Shown here one piece after another: positions 8,238-19,538 of a stretch of DNA of 64,000 bases. The first letter of the stretch is position 1; each line of letters begins with the position of its first letter. The position numbers were made by a program, and so were the translations under genes. This stretch comes from Pseudomonas moorei (GTDB taxonomy: Bacteria > Pseudomonadota > Gammaproteobacteria > Pseudomonadales > Pseudomonadaceae), in NCBI RefSeq assembly GCF_008801475.1, contig NZ_VZPP01000016.1, forward strand, positions 1 through 64,000, in the 5' to 3' direction. The notes beneath the pieces are model-generated. The model was not told the origin of the DNA and searched no databases. It saw only the letters and a program-made list of their open reading frames with translations.

Positions 8238-9417
8238 GCAGCTTTTCGATCTGTCCCTTGTCATAGCCAAGATCGTGGAGTACCTGAGCATTGTGTTCAC
8301 CCAGTTGCGGCCCGACCCATTCACATTCACCGGGTGTCTCTGAGAGTTTCGGCACAATCCCCGGCATCTTGAAGCCTTTACCATCCGGAAGTTTGGCTTG
8401 CAGGAACATTTCCCGGGCGAGGTATTGCGGGTCGCTGAACATGTCTTCGGCGCTGAAGATCCGGCTGGCGGGCACGTCAGCCTGGTTCAAGCGTTCGATG
8501 ACCGTGTCCAGCGGCAACGAATTGACCCAGCGATCGATCACCCCGTAAAGCTCGTCGCGGCGGGTGTCACGTCCGTCGTTGCTGGCCAGGGTCGGGTCAT
8601 TGGCCAGGTCTTCGCGACCGATGATCAGCATGAAACGCTTGAAGATCGCATCGCCATTGGCGCCGATCTGCACATGTTTGCCGTCGGCGCTGGTGTGGAT
8701 AGAGGAGGGTGTGATGCCGGGCATGATGTTGCCGGTGCGCTCGCGAATGAAACCGAACACATCGAATTCCGGGACCATGCTTTCCATCATGGCGAAGATC
8801 GCTTCATACAGCGCCACATCCACCACTTGGCCCTGGCCACCGTTGACCTCGCGATGACGCAGGGCCATCAGCGCGCCAATCACGCCCCAGAGCGCGGCGA
8901 TCGAGTCACCAATGGAAATCCCGGTGCGCACCGGTGGCCGGTCCTCAAACCCGGTGATGTAACGCAGGCCCCCCATGGATTCACCGACCGCGCCAAAACC
9001 AGGCTGATCCTTCATCGGACCGGTCTGACCGAAGCCCGAGAGTCGCACCATCACCAGTTTCGGGTTCAGCGCGTGCAAGACGTCCCAGCCCAAACCGAGT
9101 TTTTCAAGCACGCCGGGGCGGAAGTTTTCGATCAGGATGTCCGCTTCGCTGAGCAATTTTTTCAGAATCGCCAGGCCATCCGGATGTTTGAGGTTGAGCG
9201 TCAGGGATTTTTTGTTGCGCGCCTGAACGAACCACCACAGCGAAGTCCCTTCGTACAACTTGCGCCACTTGCGCAGTGGATCGCCACCGTCCGGAGACTC
9301 GATCTTGACAACATCGGCACCGAATTCAGCGCAGATGCGCGAGGCAAAAGGACCGGCAATCAAAGTGCCCAATTCGATGACTTTCAGACCCGAGAGCGGT
9401 TTGTCAGTGAGCGGCAT
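8218..9417 (-). CDS. CaiB/BaiF family CoA-transferase
   Basis: Class III CoA-transferase of 399 aa, moving CoA between carboxylic acids; the substrate cannot be read from sequence. Family marks: LSGLKVIELGTLIAGPFASRICAEFGADVVKIE at the N-terminus, NKKSLTLNLK, DILIENFRPGVLEKLG, and the segment GISIGDSIAAL whose Asp (about 170) is the expected catalytic residue. Start ATG 9417 has AGGA six bases upstream; a longer frame to 9465 lacks one. The downstream solute-binding-like gene overlaps it. Confidence 0.9.
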   Translation of the reverse strand: MPLTDKPLSGLKVIELGTLIAGPFASRICAEFGADVVKIESPDGGDPLRKWRKLYEGTSLWWFVQARNKKSLTLNLKHPDGLAILKKLLSEADILIENFRPGVLEKLGLGWDVLHALNPKLVMVRLSGFGQTGPMKDQPGFGAVGESMGGLRYITGFEDRPPVRTGISIGDSIAALWGVIGALMALRHREVNGGQGQVVDVALYEAIFAMMESMVPEFDVFGFIRERTGNIMPGITPSSIHTSADGKHVQIGANGDAIFKRFMLIIGREDLANDPTLASNDGRDTRRDELYGVIDRWVNSLPLDTVIERLNQADVPASRIFSAEDMFSDPQYLAREMFLQAKLPDGKGFKMPGIVPKLSETPGECEWVGPQLGEHNAQVLHDLGYDKGQIEKLREDGAI

Positions 9418-9565
9418 ACTAAATCCTGTAGGACAAAAGACTGAGCGAATACAGACTTTTAACATAGCCGACTGTCAGGCGCTCAAGGTAGATCGCCTTC
9501 TATTCGTTGATTGCCTGTCGCATCGGTTAGACTTGCCGACTTTCCTCGTATCAAGAAGCCCGTTC

Positions 9566-10108
9566 ATGGCCCAGCCGTCCACGACCTACAAGTTTGAACT
9601 GAACCTCACCGACCTCGACCGCAGCGTTTACGAGAGCGTCAAGCAGACCATCGCCCGTCACCCTTCGGAAACCGAAGAGCGCATGACCGTGCGCCTGCTG
9701 GCCTATGCCCTCTGGTACAACGAGCAGCTGTCCTTTGGCCGTGGTCTTTCAGAAGTGGATGAACCGGCCTTGTGGGAAAAAAGCCTGGATGACCGTGTCC
9801 TGCACTGGATCGAAGTCGGCCAGCCGGATGCCGAGCGCCTGACCTGGTGCTCGCGTCGCACCGAACGCACCAGCCTGCTGGCCTACGGCAGCCTGCGTGT
9901 CTGGGAAGGCAAAGTGATCCCGGCGATCAAGAACCTGAAAAACGTCAATATCGCCGCCGTGCCCCAGGAAGTACTGGAAACCCTGGCCAAGGACATGCCT
10001 CGCGTTATCAAGTGGGACGTGATGATCAGTGAAGGGACGATTTTCGTCACTGACGATCGTGGTCAGCATGAAGTCCAGTTGCAGTGGCTGGCCGGCGAAC
10101 GCGGCTGA
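9566..10108 (+). CDS. yaeQ: YaeQ family protein
   Basis: 180-residue protein matching the YaeQ family from its opening (TYKFELNLTDLDRSVYESV) to its close (VMISEGTIFVTD...EVQLQWL). YaeQ adopts a compact nuclease-like (PD-(D/E)XK-related) fold; its cellular role is unclear and early reports of an RfaH-related function were disputed. It is cytoplasmic, with no signal. recJ lies 66 bases downstream on the same strand, the usual Pseudomonas neighbour. Confidence 0.92.
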   Translation: MAQPSTTYKFELNLTDLDRSVYESVKQTIARHPSETEERMTVRLLAYALWYNEQLSFGRGLSEVDEPALWEKSLDDRVLHWIEVGQPDAERLTWCSRRTERTSLLAYGSLRVWEGKVIPAIKNLKNVNIAAVPQEVLETLAKDMPRVIKWDVMISEGTIFVTDDRGQHEVQLQWLAGERG

Positions 10109-10174
10109 TCAATCGCCGCTGGACCGCGTCATGCACTTCTATCCCACATACTGAAAAGAAACCCCTGTCACCCC

Positions 10175-11884
10175 ATGCGCATCGAATCTCGCCTGTTGCC
10201 CGACCCCTTGCCATTGCTGGGTGATCTTCCACCCCTGCTGACCCGACTCTACGCCGCCCGGGGCGTGCAATCCGCAGTCGAACTGGACAAAAGTCTGGCG
10301 CGGCTGATTCCGTTCCAGCAGCTCAAGGGCATTGATGCTGCCGTGGATCTGCTGGTTACAGCGCTCGAACAGCGGCAACGGATTCTGATCGTCGGCGATT
10401 TCGATGCCGATGGCGCGACGGCCAGTACCGTGGGCACCCTGGGTCTGCGCCTGCTGGGCGCGGCTCATGTCGATTACCTGGTGCCCAACCGTTTTGACTA
10501 CGGTTACGGCCTGACACCGGAGATTGTCGCCGTGGCGCTGGAGCGTCAGCCACAGCTGTTGATCACCGTGGACAACGGTATTTCCAGTGTCGAAGGTGTG
10601 GCAGCGGCGAAAAAGGCTGGCCTCAAGGTGCTGGTCACCGATCACCACTTGCCCGGTGATGAATTGCCGCAGGCCGATGCCATCGTCAATCCGAACCAGC
10701 CAGGTTGTGAGTTCCCGAGCAAGGCGCTGGCCGGTGTCGGGGTGATTTTCTATGTGCTGATGGCCCTGCGCGCGCGCTTGCGCAGCCTGGGCTGGTACGA
10801 GAACAAGCCGCAGCCGAACATCGGCGAATTGCTCGACCTTGTGGCGCTGGGCAGCGTGGCGGACGTGGTACCGCTGGATGCCAACAACCGGATTCTGGTG
10901 CACCAGGGCCTCGAGCGGATTCGCGCCGGACGTGCGCGACCGGGCATCAAGGCGATCCTCGAAGTGGCCAAGCGTGAGCCAGCGCGCATTACCTCCACCG
11001 ACCTGGGATTCATTGTCGGCCCGCGCCTGAACGCGGCGGGGCGCCTGGATGACATGAGCCTGGGCATCGAATGCCTGCTGACCGAAGATGCGACGCTTGC
11101 TCGTGAGATGGCTGCTCAACTGGACGGCATGAATCAGGACCGTAAATCCATCGAGCAGGGCATGCAGCGTGAAGCGCTGGCCCAGCTCAAGGATTTGCCC
11201 GTTGATTCCATGCCCTTCGGTCTGTGTCTGTTCGATCCCGAATGGCACCAGGGTGTCATCGGCATCCTAGCGTCGCGCATGAAAGAGCGTTATTTCCGTC
11301 CGACCATTGCCTTTGCCGACGCGGGAGACGGGCTGCTCAAGGGCTCGGGGCGCTCAGTGCAAGGTTTCCATATTCGCGATGCCCTGAGCGTGGTAGCGGC
11401 GCAGCACCCGAACCTGATTACCAAATACGGCGGCCATGCCATGGCCGCTGGTCTGACCCTGCCGGAAGCGAATTTTCCGCTGTTCGCCGAAGCCTTTGAC
11501 GCCGAGGTGCGTAGGCAAATGCGTGAAGAGGACCTGACCGGGCGCCTGCTGTCGGACGGCACCCTGGCGGTCGAGGAGTTTCACCTGGAACTGGCCCGCG
11601 CGCTGCGCCATGCCGGTCCCTGGGGGCAGCATTTTCCGGAGCCGCTGTTTCACGGGGTGTTCCAGTTGGTCGAACAGCGTGTCGTCGGCGAGCGGCACCT
11701 CAAGGTGGTGCTCAGAAGCGAATGTGGTTCGGTCAAGCTCGATGGCATTGCCTTTGGTATCGATCGCGATATCTGGCCGAATCCGACCATCAAGTGGGTG
11801 GAACTGGCCTACAAGCTCGACGTCAATGAATTCCGCGGCAACGAGACCGTGCAACTGATGATTGCTCACATCGAACCGCGCTGA
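10175..11884 (+). CDS. recJ: Single-stranded-DNA-specific exonuclease RecJ
   Basis: 5'-3' exonuclease on single-stranded DNA, used in RecF recombination, mismatch repair and base excision repair. 569 aa, full length. DHH domain motifs: VGDFDADGATA (metal-binding Asp, about 73-77), ITVDNGIS, and LVTDHHLPG (the DHH motif, about 155). DHHA1 domain at about 355-460 has GSGRSVQGFHIRDAL and KYGGHAMAAGLTL. A C-terminal OB-like domain ends the protein. No truncation. Confidence 0.97.
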   Translation: MRIESRLLPDPLPLLGDLPPLLTRLYAARGVQSAVELDKSLARLIPFQQLKGIDAAVDLLVTALEQRQRILIVGDFDADGATASTVGTLGLRLLGAAHVDYLVPNRFDYGYGLTPEIVAVALERQPQLLITVDNGISSVEGVAAAKKAGLKVLVTDHHLPGDELPQADAIVNPNQPGCEFPSKALAGVGVIFYVLMALRARLRSLGWYENKPQPNIGELLDLVALGSVADVVPLDANNRILVHQGLERIRAGRARPGIKAILEVAKREPARITSTDLGFIVGPRLNAAGRLDDMSLGIECLLTEDATLAREMAAQLDGMNQDRKSIEQGMQREALAQLKDLPVDSMPFGLCLFDPEWHQGVIGILASRMKERYFRPTIAFADAGDGLLKGSGRSVQGFHIRDALSVVAAQHPNLITKYGGHAMAAGLTLPEANFPLFAEAFDAEVRRQMREEDLTGRLLSDGTLAVEEFHLELARALRHAGPWGQHFPEPLFHGVFQLVEQRVVGERHLKVVLRSECGSVKLDGIAFGIDRDIWPNPTIKWVELAYKLDVNEFRGNETVQLMIAHIEPR

Positions 11885-11898
11885 GTCTTCTTCGCCGT

Positions 11899-12031
11899 TG
11901 TGGCGAGGGAGCTCGGTCCCGCTGGAGGGCGCAACACTCCCAATGCGGGCTGATGCGGTTTATCAGATCGACCGCGGTGATTTGTTTTGGGGCGGCTGCG
12001 CCACCCAGCGGGAGCAAGCTCCCTCGCCACA
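11899..12031. repeat. REP pair of the GTGGCGAGGGAGC type
   Basis: Arms TGTGGCGAGGGAGCTCGGTCCCGCTGG and its complement form (CCCAGCGGGAGCAAGCTCCCTCGCCACA) are inverted around about 75 bases. It lies directly after recJ. The palindrome family differs from that after xerD. Confidence 0.8.
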
Positions 12032-12245
12032 GTGCGCTGTATCCTGTGCGGGTCATCTGTGTTTTCAGTTCTTGAACCCTCCCTCATCCCCCGTTGTCGA
12101 CTAGGCTCTAAGCACTGCTTGATAATCCTTGTGACGTCTTGTCGAATTTTTTGCCCGCGGGGGCGGGTGCTGCACCTTTTTCCTGTCACTCGTCGACTTT
12201 TCAAACAGAACCCTGGAGCCTGCCCACTGATTCGAGAGGTGCCCC

Positions 12246-13355
12246 ATGAGTCTGCTGCTTGAACCCTATACCCTTCGTCAACTGACCCTGCTCAACCGCA
12301 TCGCGGTATCGCCGATGTGCCAGTATTCCAGTGCCGATGGTCTGGCCAATGACTGGCATCTGGTCCACCTCGGCAGCCGTGCCATCGGCGGGGCCGGACT
12401 GGTCCTTACCGAAGCCACGGCGGTCACGGCCGACGGGCGCATCACCGCGCAAGACCTCGGTTTGTGGAACGATGAACAAATCGAGCCGCTGCAGCGCATC
12501 ACTCGCTTTATTGCCGCCCAAGGCGCCGTTGCCGGTATCCAGCTGGCTCATGCGGGGCGCAAGGCCAGCACCTTTCGGCCCTGGCTGGGCAAACATGGCA
12601 GTGTCAAACCCGAAGACGGCGGCTGGCTCCCGGTGGGGCCCTCACCGATCGCGTTCGATCCGCAACACACACAGCCCAGGCAGCTCGATGACGGTGAAAT
12701 TGCCACTATCATTCAGGCCTTTGTCGATGCGGCAAAGCGTGCGTTGGTCGCCGGTTTCAAGGTGGTCGAAGTGCATGCAGCCCATGGTTACCTGCTGCAC
12801 CAGTTCCTTTCGCCCTTGAGTAATCAGCGGCGTGATCAGTACGGTGGCTCATTCGAAAACCGCATCCGCCTGGTGTTGCAAGTCACCGAAGCCGTGCGGG
12901 CGGTCTGGCCTGAAGAGTTGCCGCTGTTTGTCCGGGTCTCGGCCACCGACTGGGTGGAAGATGGCTGGAATCCCGATGAAACCGTCGAGCTGGCGCGGCG
13001 CTTGAAAGCCCTGGGCGTGGACCTGATTGATGTGTCGTCGGGAGGCACGGCAGCCAACGCGGAAATCCCGACAGGCCCCGGTTATCAGACTCGCTTCGCC
13101 GAACGAGTGCGCAAGGAGGCTGAAATTGCGACTGGCACCGTGGGAATGATCACCGAGCCGGCTCAGGCTGAGCACATTCTGCGCACCTGTCAGGCGGATA
13201 TCATTTTCCTGGCCCGTGAGCTGTTGCGCGATCCTTACTGGCCGTTGCACGCCGATGACGATCTCGGCGGACGCAAGGCCATCTGGCCGGCGCAGTACCA
13301 GCGGGCGACCCACCGTGACCAACCCATCCATGAATCAGACTTGCGGGATATATGA
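12246..13355 (+). CDS. NADH:flavin oxidoreductase, class III old yellow enzyme (YqjM/XenA-like)
   Basis: FMN-dependent ene-reductase fold (TIM barrel) of 369 aa. Cys25 in RIAVSPMCQYSS is the redox-tuning Cys of YqjM/XenA-type enzymes, with Tyr27 beside it. Substrate-binding pair H..H is in VHAAHGYLLHQFLSP; the family signature NQRRDQYGGSFENR follows. FMN-phosphate segments are at the C-terminal third (TVGMIT, IIFLARELL). Such enzymes reduce activated alkenes, quinones and nitro compounds; the natural substrate is unknown. It stands alone, with REP elements on both sides. Confidence 0.9.
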   Translation: MSLLLEPYTLRQLTLLNRIAVSPMCQYSSADGLANDWHLVHLGSRAIGGAGLVLTEATAVTADGRITAQDLGLWNDEQIEPLQRITRFIAAQGAVAGIQLAHAGRKASTFRPWLGKHGSVKPEDGGWLPVGPSPIAFDPQHTQPRQLDDGEIATIIQAFVDAAKRALVAGFKVVEVHAAHGYLLHQFLSPLSNQRRDQYGGSFENRIRLVLQVTEAVRAVWPEELPLFVRVSATDWVEDGWNPDETVELARRLKALGVDLIDVSSGGTAANAEIPTGPGYQTRFAERVRKEAEIATGTVGMITEPAQAEHILRTCQADIIFLARELLRDPYWPLHADDDLGGRKAIWPAQYQRATHRDQPIHESDLRDI

Positions 13356-13367
13356 GACAAAGCCTCT

Positions 13368-13466
13368 TGTAGGAACGAGCCTGCTCGCGATGGACGTCAA
13401 CGATAACGCACCCTGCCGGATACTCCGCGTTGCCCTGGCGTTTTTTGCGAGCATGCTCGCTCCTTC
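13368..13466. repeat. REP pair between the old yellow enzyme gene and glpD
   Basis: Arms TGTAGGAACGAGCCTGCTCGCG and GCGAGCATGCTCGCTCCTT, inverted, with the extended inner block ATGGACGTCAACGATAACGC also seen in other copies in this window. It sits between convergent genes. Confidence 0.8.
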
Positions 13467-13483
13467 AGTATCAAGCGGTGCAA

Positions 13484-15022
13484 TCAGGCTGCTTCGATCT
13501 TGCTGCGTTTTTGTTCGACCTTGTTCAAGTAGTCCTTGAGCTTTTCTTGTTCAGCCAGCGTGGTGAACAACCCGAGCTTGCTGCGACGCCACAGAATGTC
13601 CTGCGCGGTGGTCGCCCATTCTTCGCTGCACAGGTAATCGACTTCGCGGGTGTAGAGACCACCGCCGATGTGTTCGCCCATATCGCTCAGCTTTTCCACG
13701 CCTTCGAGCAGGCGCCAGGTGCGGCTGCCGTAGGTGGTGGCCCAGCGACGGGACATTTCTGTCGTGACCCAGTCGAACTTGTCGCGAATCAACGCGCTCA
13801 GCGCTTGCGGGGTGGTCATGTCTTCGCCGCCCGGCAGCGGTGCGTTGGCCGTCCAGCTCGGCTTGATGTGCTGGAAGTAAGGTGCCAGTTGCGCCAGCGC
13901 CGACTCCGCGAGCTTGCGGTAGGTGGTCAGCTTGCCGCCGAACACCGAAAGCAACGGCGCTTCCTCGCCACTGCCGGACAGCGCCAGGGTGTAATCGCGG
14001 GTGACGGCCGAAGGGTTATCGGATTCGTCATTGCACAGCGGACGCACGCCGGAATAGCTGTGCAGGATGTCGTCGCGGCTGATTTGCTTTTTGAAGTGGG
14101 CGTTGACCACTTTCAGCAGGTAATCGGTCTCACCGTCAGTGATCGCCACTTTTGCCGGATCGCCCGTGTATTCGCGGTCGGTAGTGCCGATCAGGGTGAA
14201 CTGGTTCAGGTAGGGAATGGTGAATACGATGCGCTGGTCTTCGTTTTGCAGAATGTGCGCGTGCTCGCCTTCGTACAATTTTGGCACGATCAGGTGGCTG
14301 CCCTGGATCAGGCGGATGCCGTAGGGCGATTCCATCTTCAGATCGTCGCGAATGAACTTGGCGACCCATGGGCCCGCCGCGTTGACCAGCGCCTTGGCGC
14401 GGATCGAAAACAGGCTGCCATCGGAGCGTTCCAGATGCAGGTGCCACAGGCCTTTGCTGCGACGAGCGCTGACGCAACGGGTCTGGGTATGGACATGGGC
14501 GCCTTGCTCCCGGGCGGCCATGGCATTGAGCACTACCAGCCGGGCATCGTCGACCCAGCAGTCGGAGTATTCGAAGCCTTTGGTGATTTCGCTTTTCAGT
14601 GCGCTGTCGGGACCGAACTTCAGGCTTTTCGAACCGGCGAGTTTTTCCCGTTTGCCAAGATGGTCGTACAGGAACAGGCCGGCGCGAATCATCCAGGCGG
14701 GCCGCAGGTGCGGGCGATGCGGCAACACAAAGCGCATCTGTTTAACGATATGCGGAGCCTTGGCCAGCAGGACTTCCCGCTCGGCCAGTGCTTCGCGCAC
14801 CAGGCGGAATTCGTAATGTTCGAGATAGCGCAGGCCGCCGTGGATCAGCTTGCTGCTGGCTGACGAGGTATGGCTGGCCAAATCATCCTTTTCGCAAAGG
14901 AACACCGAGAGGCCGCGACCCGCGGCATCCGCTGCGATCCCCACACCATTGATCCCGCCACCGATGACGGCGATATCGTAGACCTCGGCAAGAGGGGGTG
15001 TGGGCAAGGTGGAAGTGGGCAT
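13484..15022 (-). CDS. glpD: Aerobic glycerol-3-phosphate dehydrogenase
   Basis: Membrane-associated FAD enzyme oxidising glycerol-3-phosphate to dihydroxyacetone phosphate and passing electrons to ubiquinone. 512 aa, normal length. FAD-binding motif YDIAVIGGGINGVGIAADAAGRG lies at about 15-37. Family blocks SSASSKLIHGGLRYLEHYEF and FGGKLTTYRKLAE are present, with a C-terminal cap domain. It is the last gene in transcription order of the glpF-K-R-D cluster and is separated from glpR by about 300 bases holding operator-like palindromes and a REP pair. Confidence 0.97.
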   Translation of the reverse strand: MPTSTLPTPPLAEVYDIAVIGGGINGVGIAADAAGRGLSVFLCEKDDLASHTSSASSKLIHGGLRYLEHYEFRLVREALAEREVLLAKAPHIVKQMRFVLPHRPHLRPAWMIRAGLFLYDHLGKREKLAGSKSLKFGPDSALKSEITKGFEYSDCWVDDARLVVLNAMAAREQGAHVHTQTRCVSARRSKGLWHLHLERSDGSLFSIRAKALVNAAGPWVAKFIRDDLKMESPYGIRLIQGSHLIVPKLYEGEHAHILQNEDQRIVFTIPYLNQFTLIGTTDREYTGDPAKVAITDGETDYLLKVVNAHFKKQISRDDILHSYSGVRPLCNDESDNPSAVTRDYTLALSGSGEEAPLLSVFGGKLTTYRKLAESALAQLAPYFQHIKPSWTANAPLPGGEDMTTPQALSALIRDKFDWVTTEMSRRWATTYGSRTWRLLEGVEKLSDMGEHIGGGLYTREVDYLCSEEWATTAQDILWRRSKLGLFTTLAEQEKLKDYLNKVEQKRSKIEAA

Positions 15023-15065
15023 CGGCTCGGGCCTCGGAATTCTTTGATGTTCTGTATTTGAAATC

Positions 15066-15176
15066 GAACATTAATGTTCATTTGCGAAAATACTAGCCCA
15101 TAAGGACGCGCACGGCCAGTCAGATTCGATTGAAAATACTCATCGAAAGGCGATGAAAGGAAAATTTACGAACATT
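15066..15176. promoter_or_regulatory. Candidate GlpR operator region upstream of glpD
   Basis: A perfect 14-base palindrome GAACATTAATGTTC lies at 15066-15079, 44 bases before the glpD start. Within TCGAACATT it matches half of the E. coli GlpR site. A second half-site, ACGAACATT, is at 15168-15176. This fits GlpR control of glpD; the assignment is by pattern only. Confidence 0.55.
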
Positions 15177-15198
15177 GGGTGCGTAATCTGACTGCTTG

Positions 15199-15314
15199 GG
15201 TGGCGAGGGCGCTCGCTCCCACCGCTTTTGCGGCGAGTGCAGTGGGTTTGAATGAGCTCAATTGAAGGGTTGAGGGCCGCTTCGCAGCCCAGCGGGAGCT
15301 AGCTCCCTCGCCAC
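15199..15314. repeat. REP pair between glpD promoter and glpR
   Basis: Arms GTGGCGAGGGCGCTCGCTCCCA and CAGCGGGAGCTAGCTCCCTCGCCAC, inverted, of the same family as the pair after recJ. It lies downstream of the glpR stop. Confidence 0.75.
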
Positions 15315-15325
15315 GGGAGATGTGC

Positions 15326-16081
15326 TTAAACGACTTCCAGTCGGACTTTGTGCTGGTTTAAAAGCTGCATCAGCGCCGGGGAAGGCTGCTGATCGGTCAC
15401 CAGGCAATCGATCAGGCTGATCGGCCCCTGGCGAATCATGGCGTTACGCCCGAACTTGCTGGAGTCAGCCGCCAGAATCACCTGCCTGGCGTTGGCGATG
15501 ATCGCTTGGGAAACCCGCACTTCCTGATAGTCGAAATCCAGCAGGCTGCCGTCTTCATCGATGCCGCTGATGCCAACCAGGGCAAAGTCGACCTTGAACT
15601 GGTTGATGAAATCGACGCTGGCCTGACCGACCACGCCACCATCACGCCGCACATTGCCCCCGGTCAGCAGAACGTCGAAGTCGTCCTTGGCGCTGAGCAT
15701 CGAAGCCACATGCAGGTTGTTGGTGATGATCTTCAGATGATTGTGGTTGAGCAGCGCCCGGGCAATCGATTCGGTCGTCGTACCGATGTTGATGAACAGC
15801 GAGGCGTGATCGGGGATCTGTGCGGCGATGGCTTCGCCGATTCGCTGTTTCTCGTCGCGCATCTGATCGGCGCGCATGGCGTAGGCGGTGTTTTCGACGC
15901 TGGAGTCGTAGGCTGCGCCGCCGTGGTAGCGGCGCAACAAATTGGCTTCCGCCAGCTGATTGATATCGCGGCGAATGGTCTGCGGTGTAACAACGAACAG
16001 CGTGGCCATTTCCTCGATGCTGACATAGCCGCGTTCGCGGACCAGTTCGAGAATTTGCTGCTGACGGGGAGGCAGATTCAT
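15326..16081 (-). CDS. glpR: DeoR-family glycerol-3-phosphate regulon repressor
   Basis: 251 aa. An N-terminal winged helix-turn-helix ([25 protein letters not shown]...[14 protein letters not shown]) is the DeoR signature. The C-terminal sugar-phosphate-binding domain has [36 protein letters not shown] and [15 protein letters not shown]. It represses glp genes and is released by glycerol-3-phosphate. It lies between glpK and glpD, the usual Pseudomonas order. Full length and intact. Confidence 0.95.
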   Translation of the reverse strand: MNLPPRQQQILELVRERGYVSIEEMATLFVVTPQTIRRDINQLAEANLLRRYHGGAAYDSSVENTAYAMRADQMRDEKQRIGEAIAAQIPDHASLFINIGTTTESIARALLNHNHLKIITNNLHVASMLSAKDDFDVLLTGGNVRRDGGVVGQASVDFINQFKVDFALVGISGIDEDGSLLDFDYQEVRVSQAIIANARQVILAADSSKFGRNAMIRQGPISLIDCLVTDQQPSPALMQLLNQHKVRLEVV

Positions 16082-16175
16082 GGGGCGTCCTTTGGGCTGC
16101 CGAGCAAAATTTGCCCATGATGCCGCAGGAATCGCCTCCCGACCAGTTACTCGCAGATACAGTCAGCGGCTCGGC

Positions 16176-17756
<1,581 letters not shown>

Positions 17757-18608
17757 TCAAGAAATTTCTGGTTTGCCGTCAATGGCCGGTGTTGTGTCCT
17801 TTGTAGCAGGCGCGACGCTTGGCAGATGGCGGGCAATCACCCCGCGATAGGCTGCGGCGCCCAGGCAGGCCCCGATAATCGGTGCGAAAACCGGAACCAG
17901 GAAGTACGGGATATTGCGCCCGCCGGTGAAGGAAATGTCACCCCAGCCAGCGAAGAACGTCATCAATTTGGGGCCGAAGTCACGGGCCGGATTCATGGCG
18001 AAGCCGGTCAGCGGTCCCATCGAGCTGCCGATCACAGCGATCAGCAAGCCAATCAGGATTGGCGCCAGCGGTCCGTTCGGCAGGCCATTGTTGTCGTCGG
18101 TCAGGGACATGATCACGCCCATCAGAATGGCCGTGATGATCACCTCGACCAGAAAGGCCTGTGACGTGGTCAGGCTCGGGTTGGGGAAGGTGGAGAACAC
18201 CGACGCCAATTCCAGGCTGGCTTCAGTGCCGCGAACCAAATGGTGAGTTTGTTCGAAATCGAAGAATAGATTGCTGTAAAGCGTGTAAACCAACAAGGCG
18301 CCACAAAAGGCCCCCGCCACTTGGGCCAGGATGTAGAACGGCAGTTTGCGCTTTTCGAAGTCGGCGAAAATGCTCAGGGCGATGCTGACGGCAGGGTTGA
18401 GATGAGCGCCGGAAACCCCGGCAGTCAGGTAGATCGCCATGCTCACGCCGATGCCCCAGATGATGCTGATTTCCCACAGACCAAAGCTGGCGCCCGCGAC
18501 CTTGAGGGCGGCGACGCAACCCGTACCAAAAAAGATCAGCAGAGCAGTACCCAGGAACTCGGCCATGCATTGGCTCGAGAGCGACGGTTGTTGTAAAGCG
18601 GTTGTCAT
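17757..18608 (-). CDS. glpF: Glycerol uptake facilitator GlpF (aquaglyceroporin)
   Basis: Inner-membrane MIP channel for passive glycerol entry. 283 aa with six predicted helices and both NPA boxes: HLNPAVS (about 70) and AMNPARDFG (about 205). The Asp after the second NPAR is the mark of glycerol channels against strict aquaporins. First gene of the glp cluster; glpK starts about 75 bases downstream. Confidence 0.96.
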   Translation of the reverse strand: MTTALQQPSLSSQCMAEFLGTALLIFFGTGCVAALKVAGASFGLWEISIIWGIGVSMAIYLTAGVSGAHLNPAVSIALSIFADFEKRKLPFYILAQVAGAFCGALLVYTLYSNLFFDFEQTHHLVRGTEASLELASVFSTFPNPSLTTSQAFLVEVIITAILMGVIMSLTDDNNGLPNGPLAPILIGLLIAVIGSSMGPLTGFAMNPARDFGPKLMTFFAGWGDISFTGGRNIPYFLVPVFAPIIGACLGAAAYRGVIARHLPSVAPATKDTTPAIDGKPEIS

Positions 18609-18724
18609 TGAAACCTCATTTTTATTTTCTGGCGCTTTCTTTCCATCATGGTCAAAGCGCGTTTTTCACCGGGTCAGGATCCCCATCCAATGCCCGGTTT
18701 GCTGCTGGGTGCTGCGGTAGGATA

Positions 18725-18748
18725 TTTCGTACAGTTTCAGAAACGAAA
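18725..18748. promoter_or_regulatory. Candidate operator upstream of glpF
   Basis: Inverted repeat TTTCGT-N12-ACGAAA, with a nested GTTTCAGAAAC, about 120 bases before the glpF start. By position it may be a GlpR or promoter element for glpFK. It differs from the glpD palindrome, so the match to GlpR is tentative. The remaining gap 18609-18964 shows nothing else clear. Confidence 0.4.
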
Positions 18749-18964
18749 AAATATAGACAAGAAACACTGCTGTCAAAGGTCGAAAGTGAACCATCGGTCA
18801 CAAATGAACTATTAGTCTTGTGAATGAGTGCGTTGATACGTGGATGAAATCCGGGTGGGCGACGATGCGCACCTGTTGAAAAGGCACCGCGATAGAGCCT
18901 TTTGTGGATCAATGTCCTAGAATCCGGCGCAGTATTTTTTGCTGCCGCCAAGTCTGGAGCTGTC

Positions 18965-19435
18965 ATGACACCCGCATTGGATTTGTTGAAAAAAGTTCGT
19001 GCCGAACACCGAGTGCACAGTTATGAACATGACCCGAAGGCCGCCTCCTATGGGTTGGAAGCGGCGGAAAAACTCGGGCTCGACCCTGCTCAGGTATTCA
19101 AGACCCTGCTGGCGGCCAGTGAGAAAGGAGAGTTGCTGGTAGCGGTAGTGCCGGTTGCCGGCAGCCTGGACTTGAAGGCCCTGGCTCACGCGGCCGGGGT
19201 GAAAAAGGTCGAGATGGCCGACCCTGCGGCGGCGCAGCGTTCAACCGGTTACCTGTTGGGCGGGATCAGTCCGTTGGGGCAGAAGAAGCGCTTGCGCACG
19301 TTTATCGATAATACGGCTCAGCCCTTTGCGAGCATTTTTGTCAGCGCTGGGCGACGCGGTCTGGAAGTTGAATTGGCTCCCGCCGTGTTGGCCGAACATA
19401 CCCAGGCGAAGTTTGCCGATATCGGTCGCGCCTGA
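18965..19435 (+). CDS. ybaK: Cys-tRNA(Pro)/Cys-tRNA(Cys) deacylase YbaK
   Basis: Trans-editing enzyme that hydrolyses mischarged Cys-tRNA(Pro). 156 aa, single YbaK/EbsC domain. Visible family residues: K in [36 protein letters not shown] and the C-terminal [17 protein letters not shown] precedes the ATG at 18965; a longer frame back to 18902 has no binding site. Divergent from glpF. Confidence 0.93.
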   Translation: MTPALDLLKKVRAEHRVHSYEHDPKAASYGLEAAEKLGLDPAQVFKTLLAASEKGELLVAVVPVAGSLDLKALAHAAGVKKVEMADPAAAQRSTGYLLGGISPLGQKKRLRTFIDNTAQPFASIFVSAGRRGLEVELAPAVLAEHTQAKFADIGRA

Positions 19436-19538
19436 ACGGCATCACTCGCCGCTGTATGGTGGAAATACGCCGGTTCTGTCACTGGTGCGTTTGTTTCGAC
19501 GGCTCCATGCTCGCTGACCTGACAAAAGGGAGAAGGTT

